This document shows positions 1-8,367 of a stretch of 21,660 bases of DNA, piece after piece. Location of the stretch: contig JAQIWT010000383.1 of NCBI GenBank assembly GCA_034696485.1, forward strand, positions 1 through 21,660, written 5' to 3'. Made by a program: the position numbers and the translations under genes. Numbering within the stretch: position 1 is the stretch's first letter; every line of letters begins with the position of its first letter. The stretch is from Isohypsibius dastychi. Its lineage: Eukaryota; Tardigrada; Eutardigrada; Parachela; Isohypsibiidae. Under the pieces are notes generated by a model that was not told where the DNA came from, did no database searches, and was given only the letters and a program-made list of their open reading frames with translations.

Positions 1-56
1 GGAAACCGGGTAAAAGTTTAAGAAATCGCTGTTAACCGGGACAAAACCCGGTTTCC
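1..56. repeat. Short inverted repeat at window start
   Basis: GGAAACCGGG (1-10) is matched exactly in reverse complement by CCCGGTTTCC (47-56), with 36 nt between. A further AACCGGG at 34-40 can pair with the same right arm. It could be the edge of an element cut by the window boundary or simply a small hairpin. The left flank is not visible, so it cannot be assigned. Confidence 0.5.
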
Positions 57-433
57 CCTGTTCATCAAAAACATTGGTTGTGAGTCTCGTCAAAAACAGG
101 TCGAAGAAGCACGCTCATCCTAGTGGCAACAAAGCAAGTGGTTTCAAGTAAGGCGAAACAAGAAAATCCATGTTATTTTGAGCAGGACCATCATTTGACA
201 AAAAAATAGCTGGAAGAACATGTACTCGAAATGACGACGTGTTTGTGGCAAACAATGTATAACTTGAAGGTTTCTGTGAGATGAGGAGAATTCTACCGAT
301 GTGTGTATGAAAAACTATTTCTGGCTGCGTAAAACCTGAGGAAATATCTCATACTTCCGAAAACAACTGACGGCGGCATGTCTTATTGAACACGTGAACC
401 TCCCAACGTGGAAATACCGAGAATTCCGATCAC

Positions 434-777
434 GATGGATCTCTCTAAGGAAAGAGTCCTCTCGATTTATAAGTTCCGAAGTCGTGTTGCTCTAAGTACC
501 TATCGACACCGGGGTGCCGAGTAAGATTGCTATGCTCAAAGCTCCAAGAACTCACTCATCGATTCAGAAAGAATTTATCAAGATTGTTCACAATAAGAAT
601 ATCGGCGTCACAATCCATGGACGTATTGCAAATAACCGGAAATATGAACTGCATCCCGTATCCTTAGGTAGGTTTCATTCTGGAATAATTTTCGCTTATG
701 AAGTCAAATTAACTATTTTTGCAGTGATTTCTGTAGGCTGGCAAATAAATTGGGGAAAAACATGCGTCATGGAATAA
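434..777 (+). CDS. Hypothetical small coding segment, possibly spliced
   Basis: A short frame opens at an ATG at 434 and runs 29 codons to a TAA at 521; a shifted frame is then open from 514 to a TAA ending at 777. The second part is lysine- and arginine-rich in its first 50 codons. Within it, 668-724 has a good donor (GTAGGT) and an excellent acceptor (ATTTTTGCAG). That candidate intron is 57 nt with no in-frame stop, so both spliced and unspliced readings stay open. I do not recognise the protein. It could be the worn end of a transposase or a chance ORF. No promoter or polyadenylation signal is clear. Confidence 0.25.
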
Positions 778-904
778 ATTGTCTTTGATTCACGCAACAG
801 GAAACAGAATCAGATATGATACGATATGATACTGTGATTTGTGATGACTCTTGAACTGAACTTATTTTCTTGATTCTGACCCATTCTGTTCCTGGAAGAG
901 ATAG

Positions 905-1200
905 GTGGAGCCAGCAAAAACCATGCGATCCTCACAGCAGAGATTGATGGCATATATGAAGAAATTTATAACATTCGATGACTTGCGACGAATGTGAGCA
1001 GAAAGATAAATGTAGGCAAAAAACCTCCTAAAGCTAAGAGGGACGTTGAAAGTGGTGATTGTTACGTTATTACATGATGTGACGTTATTACATGAGACGT
1101 TATTACGTTATGACGTTATTACGTTATCACATGACGTTATGACATGATGTGAGCACTGTTGTGAGGGTAGTTGTCTGAACAGTTGGATCAAATCTTAATC
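905..1200. repeat. Dispersed repeat, copy 1
   Basis: This stretch resembles 12560-12800 in the same orientation. Shared blocks include AGAGATTGATG, CATATATGAAGAAATT, ACATTCGATGA, GAAAGTGGTGATTGT (second copy GGAAGTGGTGATTGT) and GAGCACTGTTGTGAG (second copy GAACACTGTTGTGAG). Both copies carry several stops in the plus frames. In copy 1 the interval between the last two blocks is enlarged by an ACGTTAT array. The second copy lies just downstream of a Ty3/gypsy RNase H fragment, so this may be part of a retroelement, but neither LTR ends nor a primer-binding site was found. Confidence 0.65.
1064..1140. repeat. ACGTTAT tandem array inside repeat copy 1
   Basis: ACGTTAT occurs seven times (1064, 1082, 1097, 1105, 1113, 1121, 1134), spaced 8 to 18 nt apart and often inside TGACGTTATTAC units. 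The paralogous stretch near 12720-12755 has just one TGACGTGATG there, so the array is a local expansion. TGACGT matches a CRE half-site, but no promoter context supports a regulatory role. Confidence 0.8.
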
Positions 1201-1292
1201 TGCGGCCGTAGGCATGTGAAATGGGGAGGAAAACATTAAAAGGACCCGTTGGACGGAATGAAAAGTTGATTAGATGTTGGTCCTGAAAAAAT

Positions 1293-1334
1293 CTTCTGCC
1301 AATCGAGAACTTGATGCGTCTCGATTGGCAGAAG
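1293..1334. repeat. Perfect 16-bp hairpin
   Basis: CTTCTGCCAATCGAGA (1293-1308) and TCTCGATTGGCAGAAG (1319-1334) are exact reverse complements around a 10-nt loop. The bases just outside do not pair. There is no run of U after it. It may be a foldback duplication. Confidence 0.85.
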
Positions 1335-1634
1335 GAGAAGAATCGATGGCGCTTGGCGCGATGTTTCCTGTTCAAATTTGTAATACTCTCGAAGGAGATA
1401 TTCAACTAGTGCGCAGTAAATGTGCTGGGAAATAAAAGTGTAGATTGGGGTGGAAGCCTTTTGTGGTAGATGAACGTGACCCTTCCGATCATCAGAGACC
1501 AAACGTTTCTTTGAATCCACAGGAGTCTCGTTGGCCAGACATGGGGGATACGAATACGCTTCAGTGTAGACTGAGTCGAACAATTTCAGTTGCCGGTGAC
1601 CGTTTTTCAATCTTCTCAACCTTTCCCCTGTTGA

Positions 1635-3660
1635 CCGAAATTTGAAGTTGTCCCGCTTTTCGTTCGGCTTGCTTCGACAAGCAGGCTATGTGCAGAAGAA
1701 ATCGAAATTTTTGTAAAAATTCCTTTGTGCATGCATGAGTTTTGCCCGCCAGGTGGCGGTAATATTGGAGAGTTGTTGACTTCGCTAGCAAACGAGATGG
1801 TGAAGCTATTAGATTTACGAAATCGTGTTGAATTGTCACCTGGAGACGATAACAAATTACTTCCTATGCAAAAGATTGAACTATAAATCCCCTTGAAATG
1901 TTTGCAATACATGCTGTATAATTTGAAGATGTCGTCAGAATTAGAACCATGGTTGAAGCATCATTGCTTTTGCGGGAGGAAGTCCCGACACGTGATAACA
2001 AAAATGTGATCCATTGGACGCGTAAGGAGCGGATGCAGATTGATTGGAAGCGTGCAAGCCCGATCAGGGATTTCCTAAAGCTTTATGTGTAATATGCCCT
2101 GCGCTTTCAGGCGTTGGCAAACCGGATCCCGCGAGATGTTTACCAGTCAAGGGTGAACAAGGATGCAGAAATCAGAAAAAATTTCTACTTCCCTGACAAT
2201 ATGGTGGAACAACGGACTTTTTACTACGTCTTGCGATCCGCTGATAAGACGTTTCTGGAAGAGCCAATGTAATATTTGGGAAAGGGAAATGATGAATTTG
2301 GATAATGGATGATTATTGGATTGTCTGGGAACTCTTTGGAGATTACCGAGCCAAGAGGCACGGGTCAAAAGAAATCAAAAGGGAATCAGAAGAGGGAGGC
2401 CGGTTGGAGTTCATCGGTGACCCAGAATTTGCTTTCGGGAGAATCGACTTCTATTTTATGGGAAGCGATTTTCTCATGGACATGGAGCTTGGGTCGGTGT
2501 TCAGTTCGAAGAACCGGAATGAAGAATCGCTTTCCCAGTGTACAACGCTGCTCATAGCAACATCACCTCGGAGAGAATCCACCGGATTGTAGAAGGACTG
2601 GCGGACGATGGCGACTTTCTCAAAGAATGTTTCGCGCTTCCGGGATTGATGGAACATAGGGAAGATGCTACCTTGATGTTCCCGCTGCTGAATACGTTAT
2701 CGAATAAGGCTGAGGCTGACGACAAGAACGCAGCAAACCCGGTCGAAAGAAAACCGGAAACAGCTTACCCCGAAGATAACTTGAAATCGGACAGAACTGA
2801 CTTCTTGTTGACGTCGGAATGGAAGTCATCCAAAACTTTGAGGTACGAGGATGACCCACACAGCAATCTGCTGAAGCTCCCGAGCAAAGAAGACTCAAAG
2901 CGGGCAGAATTGCTGGAGTCCATTCGGGAAAACATCGAACTTCGGTTGCAGAATCCGAACGACACCAAATGAGCCGGAGGTGGAACTGGTGGACTTTAAG
3001 CATTTCGTGTATTTAAAGTCACGAGGCGAAAAGGCTCACCCAACTGAGAAGTGAAAGCCAGATCGAATCCTCAACCTGGATGAGAGGCAATTGTTCAACG
3101 AGGTCAGTTGTGGAGGTGACGAATTCGATGAGCAGTGCCGTAAGGATTGCTCAAACTGCGATAAAACAGTCCGACAAGCGACGGACCGACTGGTTGCACG
3201 ATTGCACATGGGAACGGATCCCAGAGCAGACGTTTGGAAGCCGACCGTAGGGATGCGCGCAGAGGATGTTGAGCTAGCAGCCCACTAAGAGGAGCCGGAA
3301 GGTGCCGAATGGCGATGGGGAGGCAAGCAGTGGAAAGTTGAACCGAAAAGTGAGAACAAATCACCAGTCGACATGGTAAAAGCGAACTCATGTTCGTTCG
3401 GAAAGATGAAGAAGTTGGCTCGGGAAGAGGAATTCCCGGATGAGGTCGAAGACGCCAACATATCGTTTGACATGGCTGGTCTCTTCAGGTCTTTGCCCAT
3501 GAGGAAGCGGCGGCTGGTGGGATATACAAGCCGAGAGTTCAGGATTCATAACTAGAAAAATATTCCGGTAGCCGGTCATGGATCCAAAGCTCCGAAGTCA
3601 GCTCGAAAATCGAATGTGGTGGTAAGAGTCAAGCAAACCCCCACCTTCAAAACTGATATG
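1635..3660 (+). pseudogene. Decayed long coding region, possibly retroelement gag-like
   Basis: Protein-like sequence runs along the plus strand but changes frame repeatedly. Blocks: 1635-1886; 1887-2300 with in-frame TAA at 1919, 2090 and 2270; 2305-2540; 2538-2972 (144 codons, acidic, rich in Lys, Glu and Ser); and about 2973-3660 with TGA at 3052, TAA at 3286 and TAG at 3553. The second block contains YALRFQALANRIP and NFYFPDNMVEQRTFYYVLRS, charged helical sequence that would suit a gag capsid region. A cysteine cluster (CRKDCSNC) follows near 3130-3150 but is not a CCHC knuckle. Each of the six stops outside the frameshift points could come from CAA, CAG or CGA by one C-to-T change. The family is not identified; gag is inferred only from character and a nearby gypsy fragment. 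A dead host gene is the alternative. Confidence 0.5.
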
Positions 3661-3800
3661 CAATGTAGTGCAAATTATTTCGTTACGATTTTCTCACCAA
3701 ATACATCCCAAAGAACCGGTTTCAGATGTGCCCAACAAGTAATTTCGGTAATATCTGTCCGTGGTTGTTGTTAAATTGAATTTTTTCCGACCGATTTTGA

Positions 3801-3826
3801 TTCTTTCTTTCTTTCTTTCTTTCTTT
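3801..3826. repeat. TTTC microsatellite
   Basis: About six perfect TTCT units, flanked on both sides by GATT. It lies between the plus-strand relic and the minus-strand exons. Confidence 0.95.
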
Positions 3827-3874
3827 GATTCTTCCTACATGCAAATTTCTGGAACAACATTGGATGAACTTGAG

Positions 3875-4104
3875 TCAAGTTATTGGTGAATTCCTGTAAA
3901 TCGGAATACAAAGTGCAAACAACTCTGTTCTCTTCGACGCCTTGCGTTTGGCCGAGATTGCGATTTGTTTGATCTCAAATGATTCGTGACGAATTATCGA
4001 TACGATGAGTTGCTGATACACCTGTGGATAGTCCATCATAATATAAAAGAGATTCCGGCTAAACGGATGATTCGTGATCAGCTCATTGTAATTTAACACT
4101 GCTC
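3875..4104 (-). CDS. Candidate exon of unknown gene
   Basis: On the minus strand a strong acceptor (CGTTTCTTCAG) at 4105 is followed by an open frame of about 75 codons ending at a stop at 3875. The peptide begins near LNYNELITNHPFSRNLFYIM and is then rich in Ile, Lys and Arg (KQIAISAKRKASKRTE). The hydrophobic/basic pattern and precise acceptor argue for a real last exon. The family is not recognised. The exon upstream at 4369-4481 does not join it in phase, so either an exon between them is unrecognised or the gene is broken. Confidence 0.4.
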
Positions 4105-4368
4105 CTGAAGAAACGGATAAAAATTCAAGACGTTATTCGATACTGTCTCGATCAAGCTATGTGTGATGTGCATCTGATTCCTGGTTCTACTGACTGCTGG
4201 ATAACAAAGTTTCGAAAGAAATAACATCAGGCGGAATGTTTTGAGAAATTGATTTGAAGTGCCTACCCTTGCTGATATGTCTGATGAATGATGAGGTAGA
4301 GTGATCCGTGTTAAAAGATCATGTTAACCAAAGTGCTAACAAGAGATTGAAGGATCAGCTCATCTTAC

Positions 4369-4481
4369 CGTTTGGAAATAATGCATGTTTTTCCGTAAAT
4401 GACAACCAACACTAAAATGAAGTGAATTCCGAACAGACGTAAAGCTGCAACATCTCGTTCCACGTACATCAGTTCCCCTTT
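4369..4481 (-). CDS. Candidate exon with one membrane helix
   Basis: The acceptor TTTTTATTTAG (before 4481) and donor GTAAGATG (from 4368) bracket 113 nt that are open in one frame. After MYVERDVAALRL it encodes the hydrophobic segment FGIHFILVLVVIYG followed by KTCIISKR, a plausible single transmembrane helix with a basic stop-transfer end. The donor leaves two bases of the codon, whereas the next exon-like block (3875-4104) needs one, so the two are not simply joined. Membrane protein is inference; the family is not recognised. Confidence 0.4.
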
Positions 4482-4555
4482 CTAAATAAAAACAGAATAC
4501 GATTTATCATGTCTACCAAAATCAAGGGATCCGTGCCAGGAAAACAGAAGATCAA

Positions 4556-5586
4556 TTATATGCTACCGAGAAAATGGGGGTAAATGTTAGCCACTAGTTT
4601 CGCCTCGAACTGAATCGCTGATCCGGAATATGGTAGGCGTTCTCTAACTTCGACAACAATTGTTTCTTCCGAACTGATAGTGCCGGCTTCCGAGTATTCC
4701 AAGAACTGACGGAGTTGACTAAGCGTACTTTTTCCGCCGTTGGTGCCCAACTCGACGCGTTCGCAAAATTCCGTCTTCAAAATGGTCCCCAGTCTCCACA
4801 AAACATGGTCCGGATTTAATTCGAAATCATCATTTGCTAGCCACCTGCCATAATCATAACCTTACATAAATCATGTAAATTCAGTTTTCACCTTACTTCA
4901 TGTGAAACTCGTCAAGTCAAAACATTTCAAACGGCGCAGAAGGTTCTCGGTTCCTTTCAAATTAACATGAATCCTGAAATCGAGAACAAGTTCAAGACAT
5001 CTTTGTTTTCAATGTTGAATCAGTCACTAATAACATTCAGTAATCTGCTCATCTGTAAAGACGATCATTCCAACGATGCAGTCTGTTCCTCCTCACTTCC
5101 ACGTGCAACGCCCTCGAAATCCAATGCTGATTTTTTCTTCAATAAGAAATTGTTCCGAGCCGAAAAAAATTTGACCTCACTCGGAATTCTTCCTTTTCAA
5201 ATGTTGTCGATGAGATTCAAACGTGTTGATGATTGGGGCTATGAAAATGGTGACGTAGTTATCCTGAAACGGACAGAAGGAGGCAGTCTTCCCGAAAGGA
5301 ATCCCGTCTTCGAAGGCAAAATTCCTTGCTTCGGAATAATTATAGCCGAGATTCATTCCTTGATGGGATCCCTTTACAAAAGTCACGATAATCTCGCCCT
5401 CGTATAGCATGATCTGTGAATATAATGACAATTTTGGAATGACTTTACATGATAACTGCTTTGGTAAAAACTCACATTGTTGTACTTGATCTTGTCATCG
5501 TCAAGAACACCCGGCGTAATGAAAATGTTTTGGTGACGCAGGGTGTTGCCGGATGGACGTTCAGAAACACTTTCTCGGAACTTCAC
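4556..5586 (-). CDS. Three-exon 3' part of an unrecognised spliced gene
   Basis: Three minus-strand exons fit together exactly. 5586-5476 (37 codons, preceded by TTTATTCCAG) ends at a GTGAGT donor. A 62-nt intron (5414-5475) ends in TATTCACAG. Exon 5413-5181 ends two bases into a codon at a GTGAGG donor. A 336-nt intron (4845-5180) ends in TTATGGCAG. Exon 4844-4556 completes the codon and runs to TAA, for about 210 codons in all. Reading through the last donor instead would stop at 5177. The second exon carries IMLYEGEIIVTFVKGSHQGM and alternates beta-like hydrophobics with polar residues; the last carries GTNGGKSTLSQLRQF and acidic stretches. No signal peptide or membrane helix is seen in these exons. 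I do not recognise the family. Intact frame across three exons is unlike the dead elements around it, so it may be a host gene. The 5' part is uncertain. Confidence 0.6.
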
Positions 5587-5640
5587 CTGGAATAAAATAC
5601 CGTTGGAAAAACAACGTCATCGTATTTCTAAGAGGCTCAC

Positions 5641-5851
5641 GTTGCAACATTTCCTGAATTCGATCATACTGAACTGAAGCTGCGGTCCACCAAAATTTTG
5701 CGTCTCCTTGAAGCACATTGTTGATCGACTCGGTATCTCCGCAGATTGAATAGATCGCATAAATGTCAGAAGTCTTTTGATAATTCAACGACGACATGAC
5801 CAAGCCTGTCGCCGTTGCCAAGTTCACCAAGTGGATGAAGCAGAAAAGCAA
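5641..5851 (-). pseudogene. Upstream exon-like segment of the same unknown gene
   Basis: The minus strand is open from 5851 to a good donor (CAAC/GTGAGC, exon end at 5641); the 54-nt intron (5587-5640) ends in TTTATTCCAG. Two frames compete. One reads SDIYAIYSICGDTESINN and FWWTAASVQYDRIQEML, which looks most protein-like, but ends one base into a codon and does not match the phase-0 acceptor at 5586. The other, shifted one base, joins in phase (ending EFRKCCN) but opens only after a stop near 5783. Either a one-base frameshift has occurred or the second frame is used. A GTAAGAT donor near 5887, after an open frame ending SPWW, may mark a further exon upstream. Confidence 0.4.
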
Positions 5852-6083
5852 AACCCTCTTCTGTCATTACTTATGTCCTATCTTACCCACCATGGAGAAG
5901 ATGTATTCAGGTAATGACTATCGGATGGGGTCTTTTGGATCTTCAGCATCATTGCGACCTTCGAGCAACCGATTTCGACTGTTTTGCAGGGCAGCTGAGT
6001 AACTCTGAAAGGGAAATTTGGAGATATTCCATCACGCTGTGCTGGAATATTCCAGCCTAACGAGAGGTTGAAAGGGAAGTTTA

Positions 6084-6575
6084 ATGTCTGAAGTATTTGA
6101 TCGTTACAGATCATATACGGCCCAAGCTTACGAGCCACGGCAACAGCTCGTTATCCAGCCACCGCCTGTGAATAGCCCAGATTCGTGCCAATCTTCTTCG
6201 CTCCACAGCTAGCTGAGAAAGACTCAGCGTGAAAAAGCGAAAAATATTGTTGACTATTTTGAGAAGCGTGCCGGGCTGACCATCGAGGACAACCATGTGG
6301 CTCATTCCCAAGGAGAAAACCTTCCGGGAACAAAAATGGTGGATATCTTGGCATGGCTCACTTTGAAAGCGAGTTTTTTGCACAGGGCCCCAGTGGGACT
6401 CGAAGAATTTTTACAAACGATGCGAGCTCATGGTGTTCCGAGTTCAGTGATTGCAAATGACGATAAACGTTCTTTATATCAGCGAGTATAACTGCCTGTC
6501 ACTCCGACTTCGAAAACACCTGATACTGTTAAGAAGCGACCTCTAGCACGACATGGCGTCCTAGCAATGAACTAA
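6084..6575 (+). pseudogene. Conserved-looking Polinton-associated ORF, unknown function
   Basis: From an ATG at 6084 one plus frame runs 163 codons to TAA at 6573-6575, interrupted only by TAG at 6210 and TAA at 6489. Composition is strongly protein-like. It starts MSEVFDRYRSYTAQAYEPRQ, has a Pro/Ser-rich linker before the TAG, a charged helix (REKAKNIVDYFEKRAGLTIE), a central NLPGTKMVDILAWLT segment, a GVPSSVIAND turn, and a basic tail after the second stop (TPDTVKKRPLARHGVLAMN). Both stops may derive from glutamine codons by one transition. It converges on the protease gene about 70 bp away, so it is probably a Polinton gene. I cannot name it; a small DNA-binding or virion accessory protein is speculation. 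Minus-strand frames over the same DNA are worse. Confidence 0.55.
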
Positions 6576-6639
6576 CAAAGATGAATTTATTGGTTCCGAA
6601 TTATTATTATTATACATTGGTAAAGAAATATGGCGCTTG

Positions 6640-7124
6640 ACTTTGTCAACCTGATCATGACAAGAACCATAAGACAGCCTTTGAGTTTGGCACAGAGAAA
6701 CTTGATCAGCAAGTGATCGTTTGATTCGAGAATTTTAGGGTACTCAAACATGTCAACTACCGAACGCATACATTCTCCCTTACAAAAGTAATAGAGAAAA
6801 AAGATACATAATAATCGCAAGATAAGGAGTCCATGGTCTGCAGCTGGATCCGTATTTCTCTCACGTTTCCTCGGAATACTCGTTGAGCCATTTGTCAATC
6901 TCAATGGCATAAAAAAGCGGTGCATTTCCGAAGGAGTCGAAAAAATACACTTCTCGCACAGTCTTAGCGAAACCTGCTTGCTAGTGGGTCCCTGGTTCTG
7001 AATACTTGTCCGAGTTCACCATAAGACCAAATAGAGAAATCACATTATTCAGCGAAGGTAGTGTGTCTCTTGCAAAAACGCCGAGAAATGATGCCTTTCT
7101 TCAGTGGCAAGCAATTCGCCCCAT
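6640..7124 (-). pseudogene. Polinton adenovirus-like cysteine protease (PRO), degraded
   Basis: The family (adenain/Ulp1-type, C5/C48-like fold) cleaves capsid precursors using a His-Asp/Glu-Gln-Cys set. A candidate ATG lies at 7122-7124, 27 bp past the capsid stop. Blocks in order: SFLGVFARDTLP; NSDKYSEPGTH with the putative catalytic His at 6984-6986; EVYFFDSFGNAP with the acidic residue; then, after a frameshift between 6861 and 6843, LQTMDSLSCDYY with the Gln and the Cys (6817-6819); then, in a third frame, ESNDHLLIKFLCAKL. Damage: TGA at 7101, TAG at 6981 exactly where the family has Trp after His, TGA at 6861 and at least two frameshifts. The residue after the Cys is Asp where Gly is usual. 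The spacing and order make the assignment good. The product cannot be functional. Confidence 0.75.
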
Positions 7125-7150
7125 GGGCGTCTTTAGCTGTGAATTATCCC

Positions 7151-7560
7151 TTACATTCGTTTATACGGCGCAGAAACGTTGCTGTGAGAGTCAATTTCAA
7201 GCATCAAATTCCGGTTCGAATAGATGATCAAAGAGTATGTAGTAGTCGTTGGTGCAAAATTGATGGTCAGACCAAACACTCCTTTTTTATAGGCATTCAT
7301 GCATGAGCCGTCCGAATGATCTGGCTCCAGGTTGAATGCAAAGACCTCAAAGCCTTTGGGTCAGTCGGTTGAGGGAACACAGAGACTTGTGATTCTAAAT
7401 AGCATACCACTAGTCTCCAAGAGACTGTTATATCCTTCTCTGTAATCGCCCTGTGTAACTTTCAGCTGTAGAGCTCAGCTTGGCAGGGCTTCATAGTTGA
7501 CAAAAGTGCCTATCTGAGAAATGATTGCATGCTGAAAGTGATAGGGGTTTTCACAGATCT
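7151..7560 (-). pseudogene. Polinton capsid protein, C-terminal fragment
   Basis: One frame runs from about 7560 to TAA at 7151-7153 with in-frame TGA at 7475 and 7361. It begins NPYHFQHAIISQIGTFVN and continues through DYREGYNSLLETSGM, GFEVFAFNLEPDHSDGS and YSLIIYSNRNLMLEID. The last two blocks match the pattern (phe-Asn-Leu-x-Pro-Asp; short beta strand then x-x-Leu-Glu-Ile-Asp) of the jelly-roll capsid-type protein of animal Polintons, usually annotated F54H12.2-like. Only about 135 codons of an expected several hundred remain; the N-terminal part is missing and the frame runs straight out of the polymerase, so a deletion has fused them. Whether the parent is the major or minor capsid protein I cannot say. 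Confidence 0.65.
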
Positions 7561-8339
7561 TCATACTCAGCCGCTTTTTAGTCTCTTCCGTCCCGGAAAT
7601 ATCTTTACTCTCGTTGACTTGGTTCAAGTTGTTAAGAAGGATACAATTGGTCTTTTTGGCGAGAGCCAGCCATTTTGTGAAGTACCACCCGCCCAAGTGG
7701 TCTGAAAGGTCGCCGACGACATAACCAGTGTCCGCGTAGGCTGAGCCGAGCAACGAATTTGGTCTGATAACCATCTTGCTGTCGGTGTCGCAGTATAGCG
7801 GATCAAGACGCTCCTCGAAAAGATATTACAAAAATGCCAAAGTACGCATCTCAGTCCGGATGTGACTTTGCGCAGCCGGCCTTTTCTCGGTAGCTTAAAT
7901 CCATTGTACTTTTATTCACTTGTCGCAAATCCAAAATTTCGTGTGCCGAATTGAAGACAATTTCTCGCAACTCTTCATAGTTTTTGCAGTATTGGTAGAG
8001 AGTGAGGAAAAACCGTATTGCTTATCTATGAGCCGTGACAAATAAAATCACAGAAAGTTTCAGCGCTCACCTTGCCCAGCTTGAGTTGGCATCCTTCTTC
8101 GCACCACTTCGTGCGCCAGTGTTATCTGTCATTTTCTCTGGTCGGAATTCCAGGCCAAGTTTTTCCAGATGGTATCTGCAAAAGTCCAGCTTTTTTGCTT
8201 CCGTGTCACATCCGGCCGGAAATCCGCTGATGAGAACTTTTCTTGATCAGGTTGATCATGAAGAAGGGAAAAAGGCCTTCCCCTCCTATTTCCGAATAAA
8301 ACTGAGCACTTTGCTTGAAATGATGGACTTTTTTGTGAT

Positions 8340-8367
8340 CAAGATCACGAATATTTTCGTGATCTTG
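8340..8367. repeat. Perfect 12-bp hairpin with TATT loop
   Basis: CAAGATCACGAA (8340-8351) and TTCGTGATCTTG (8356-8367) pair exactly. It sits within the polymerase stretch where the frame is lost (about 8370-8320). Confidence 0.85.

Noticed and set aside
1236-1619. 127-codon minus-strand ORF
   Set aside because: Contains both arms of the perfect hairpin, shows no motif or splice signal, and overlaps plus-strand coding-like fragments. Not supported enough to list as a gene.
1919-3555. Reassigned genetic code with TAA/TAG as glutamine
   Set aside because: TGA stops and frameshifts interrupt the same relics, and several intact exons end at TAA or TAG in plausible places. Ordinary decay explains all of them.
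4700-4745. Walker A-like GTNGGKST in the minus-strand terminal exon
   Set aside because: Only three residues separate the first Gly from GK where a P-loop needs four, and no Walker B follows.
4967-5407. 146-codon plus-strand ORF
   Set aside because: Overlaps the minus-strand exon 5181-5413, which has correct splice sites and phase on both sides. The plus-strand peptide is unremarkable.
7205-7220. GGTTCGAAT resembling a tRNA B box
   Set aside because: No A box or cloverleaf arms at the right spacing, and it lies inside the capsid relic.
8026-8070. 45-nt intron (GTGAGC donor, CTCATAG acceptor) after the polymerase motif B region
   Set aside because: Splicing would create a stop immediately, and the same frame continues on both sides without it. 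The donor match is probably fortuitous.
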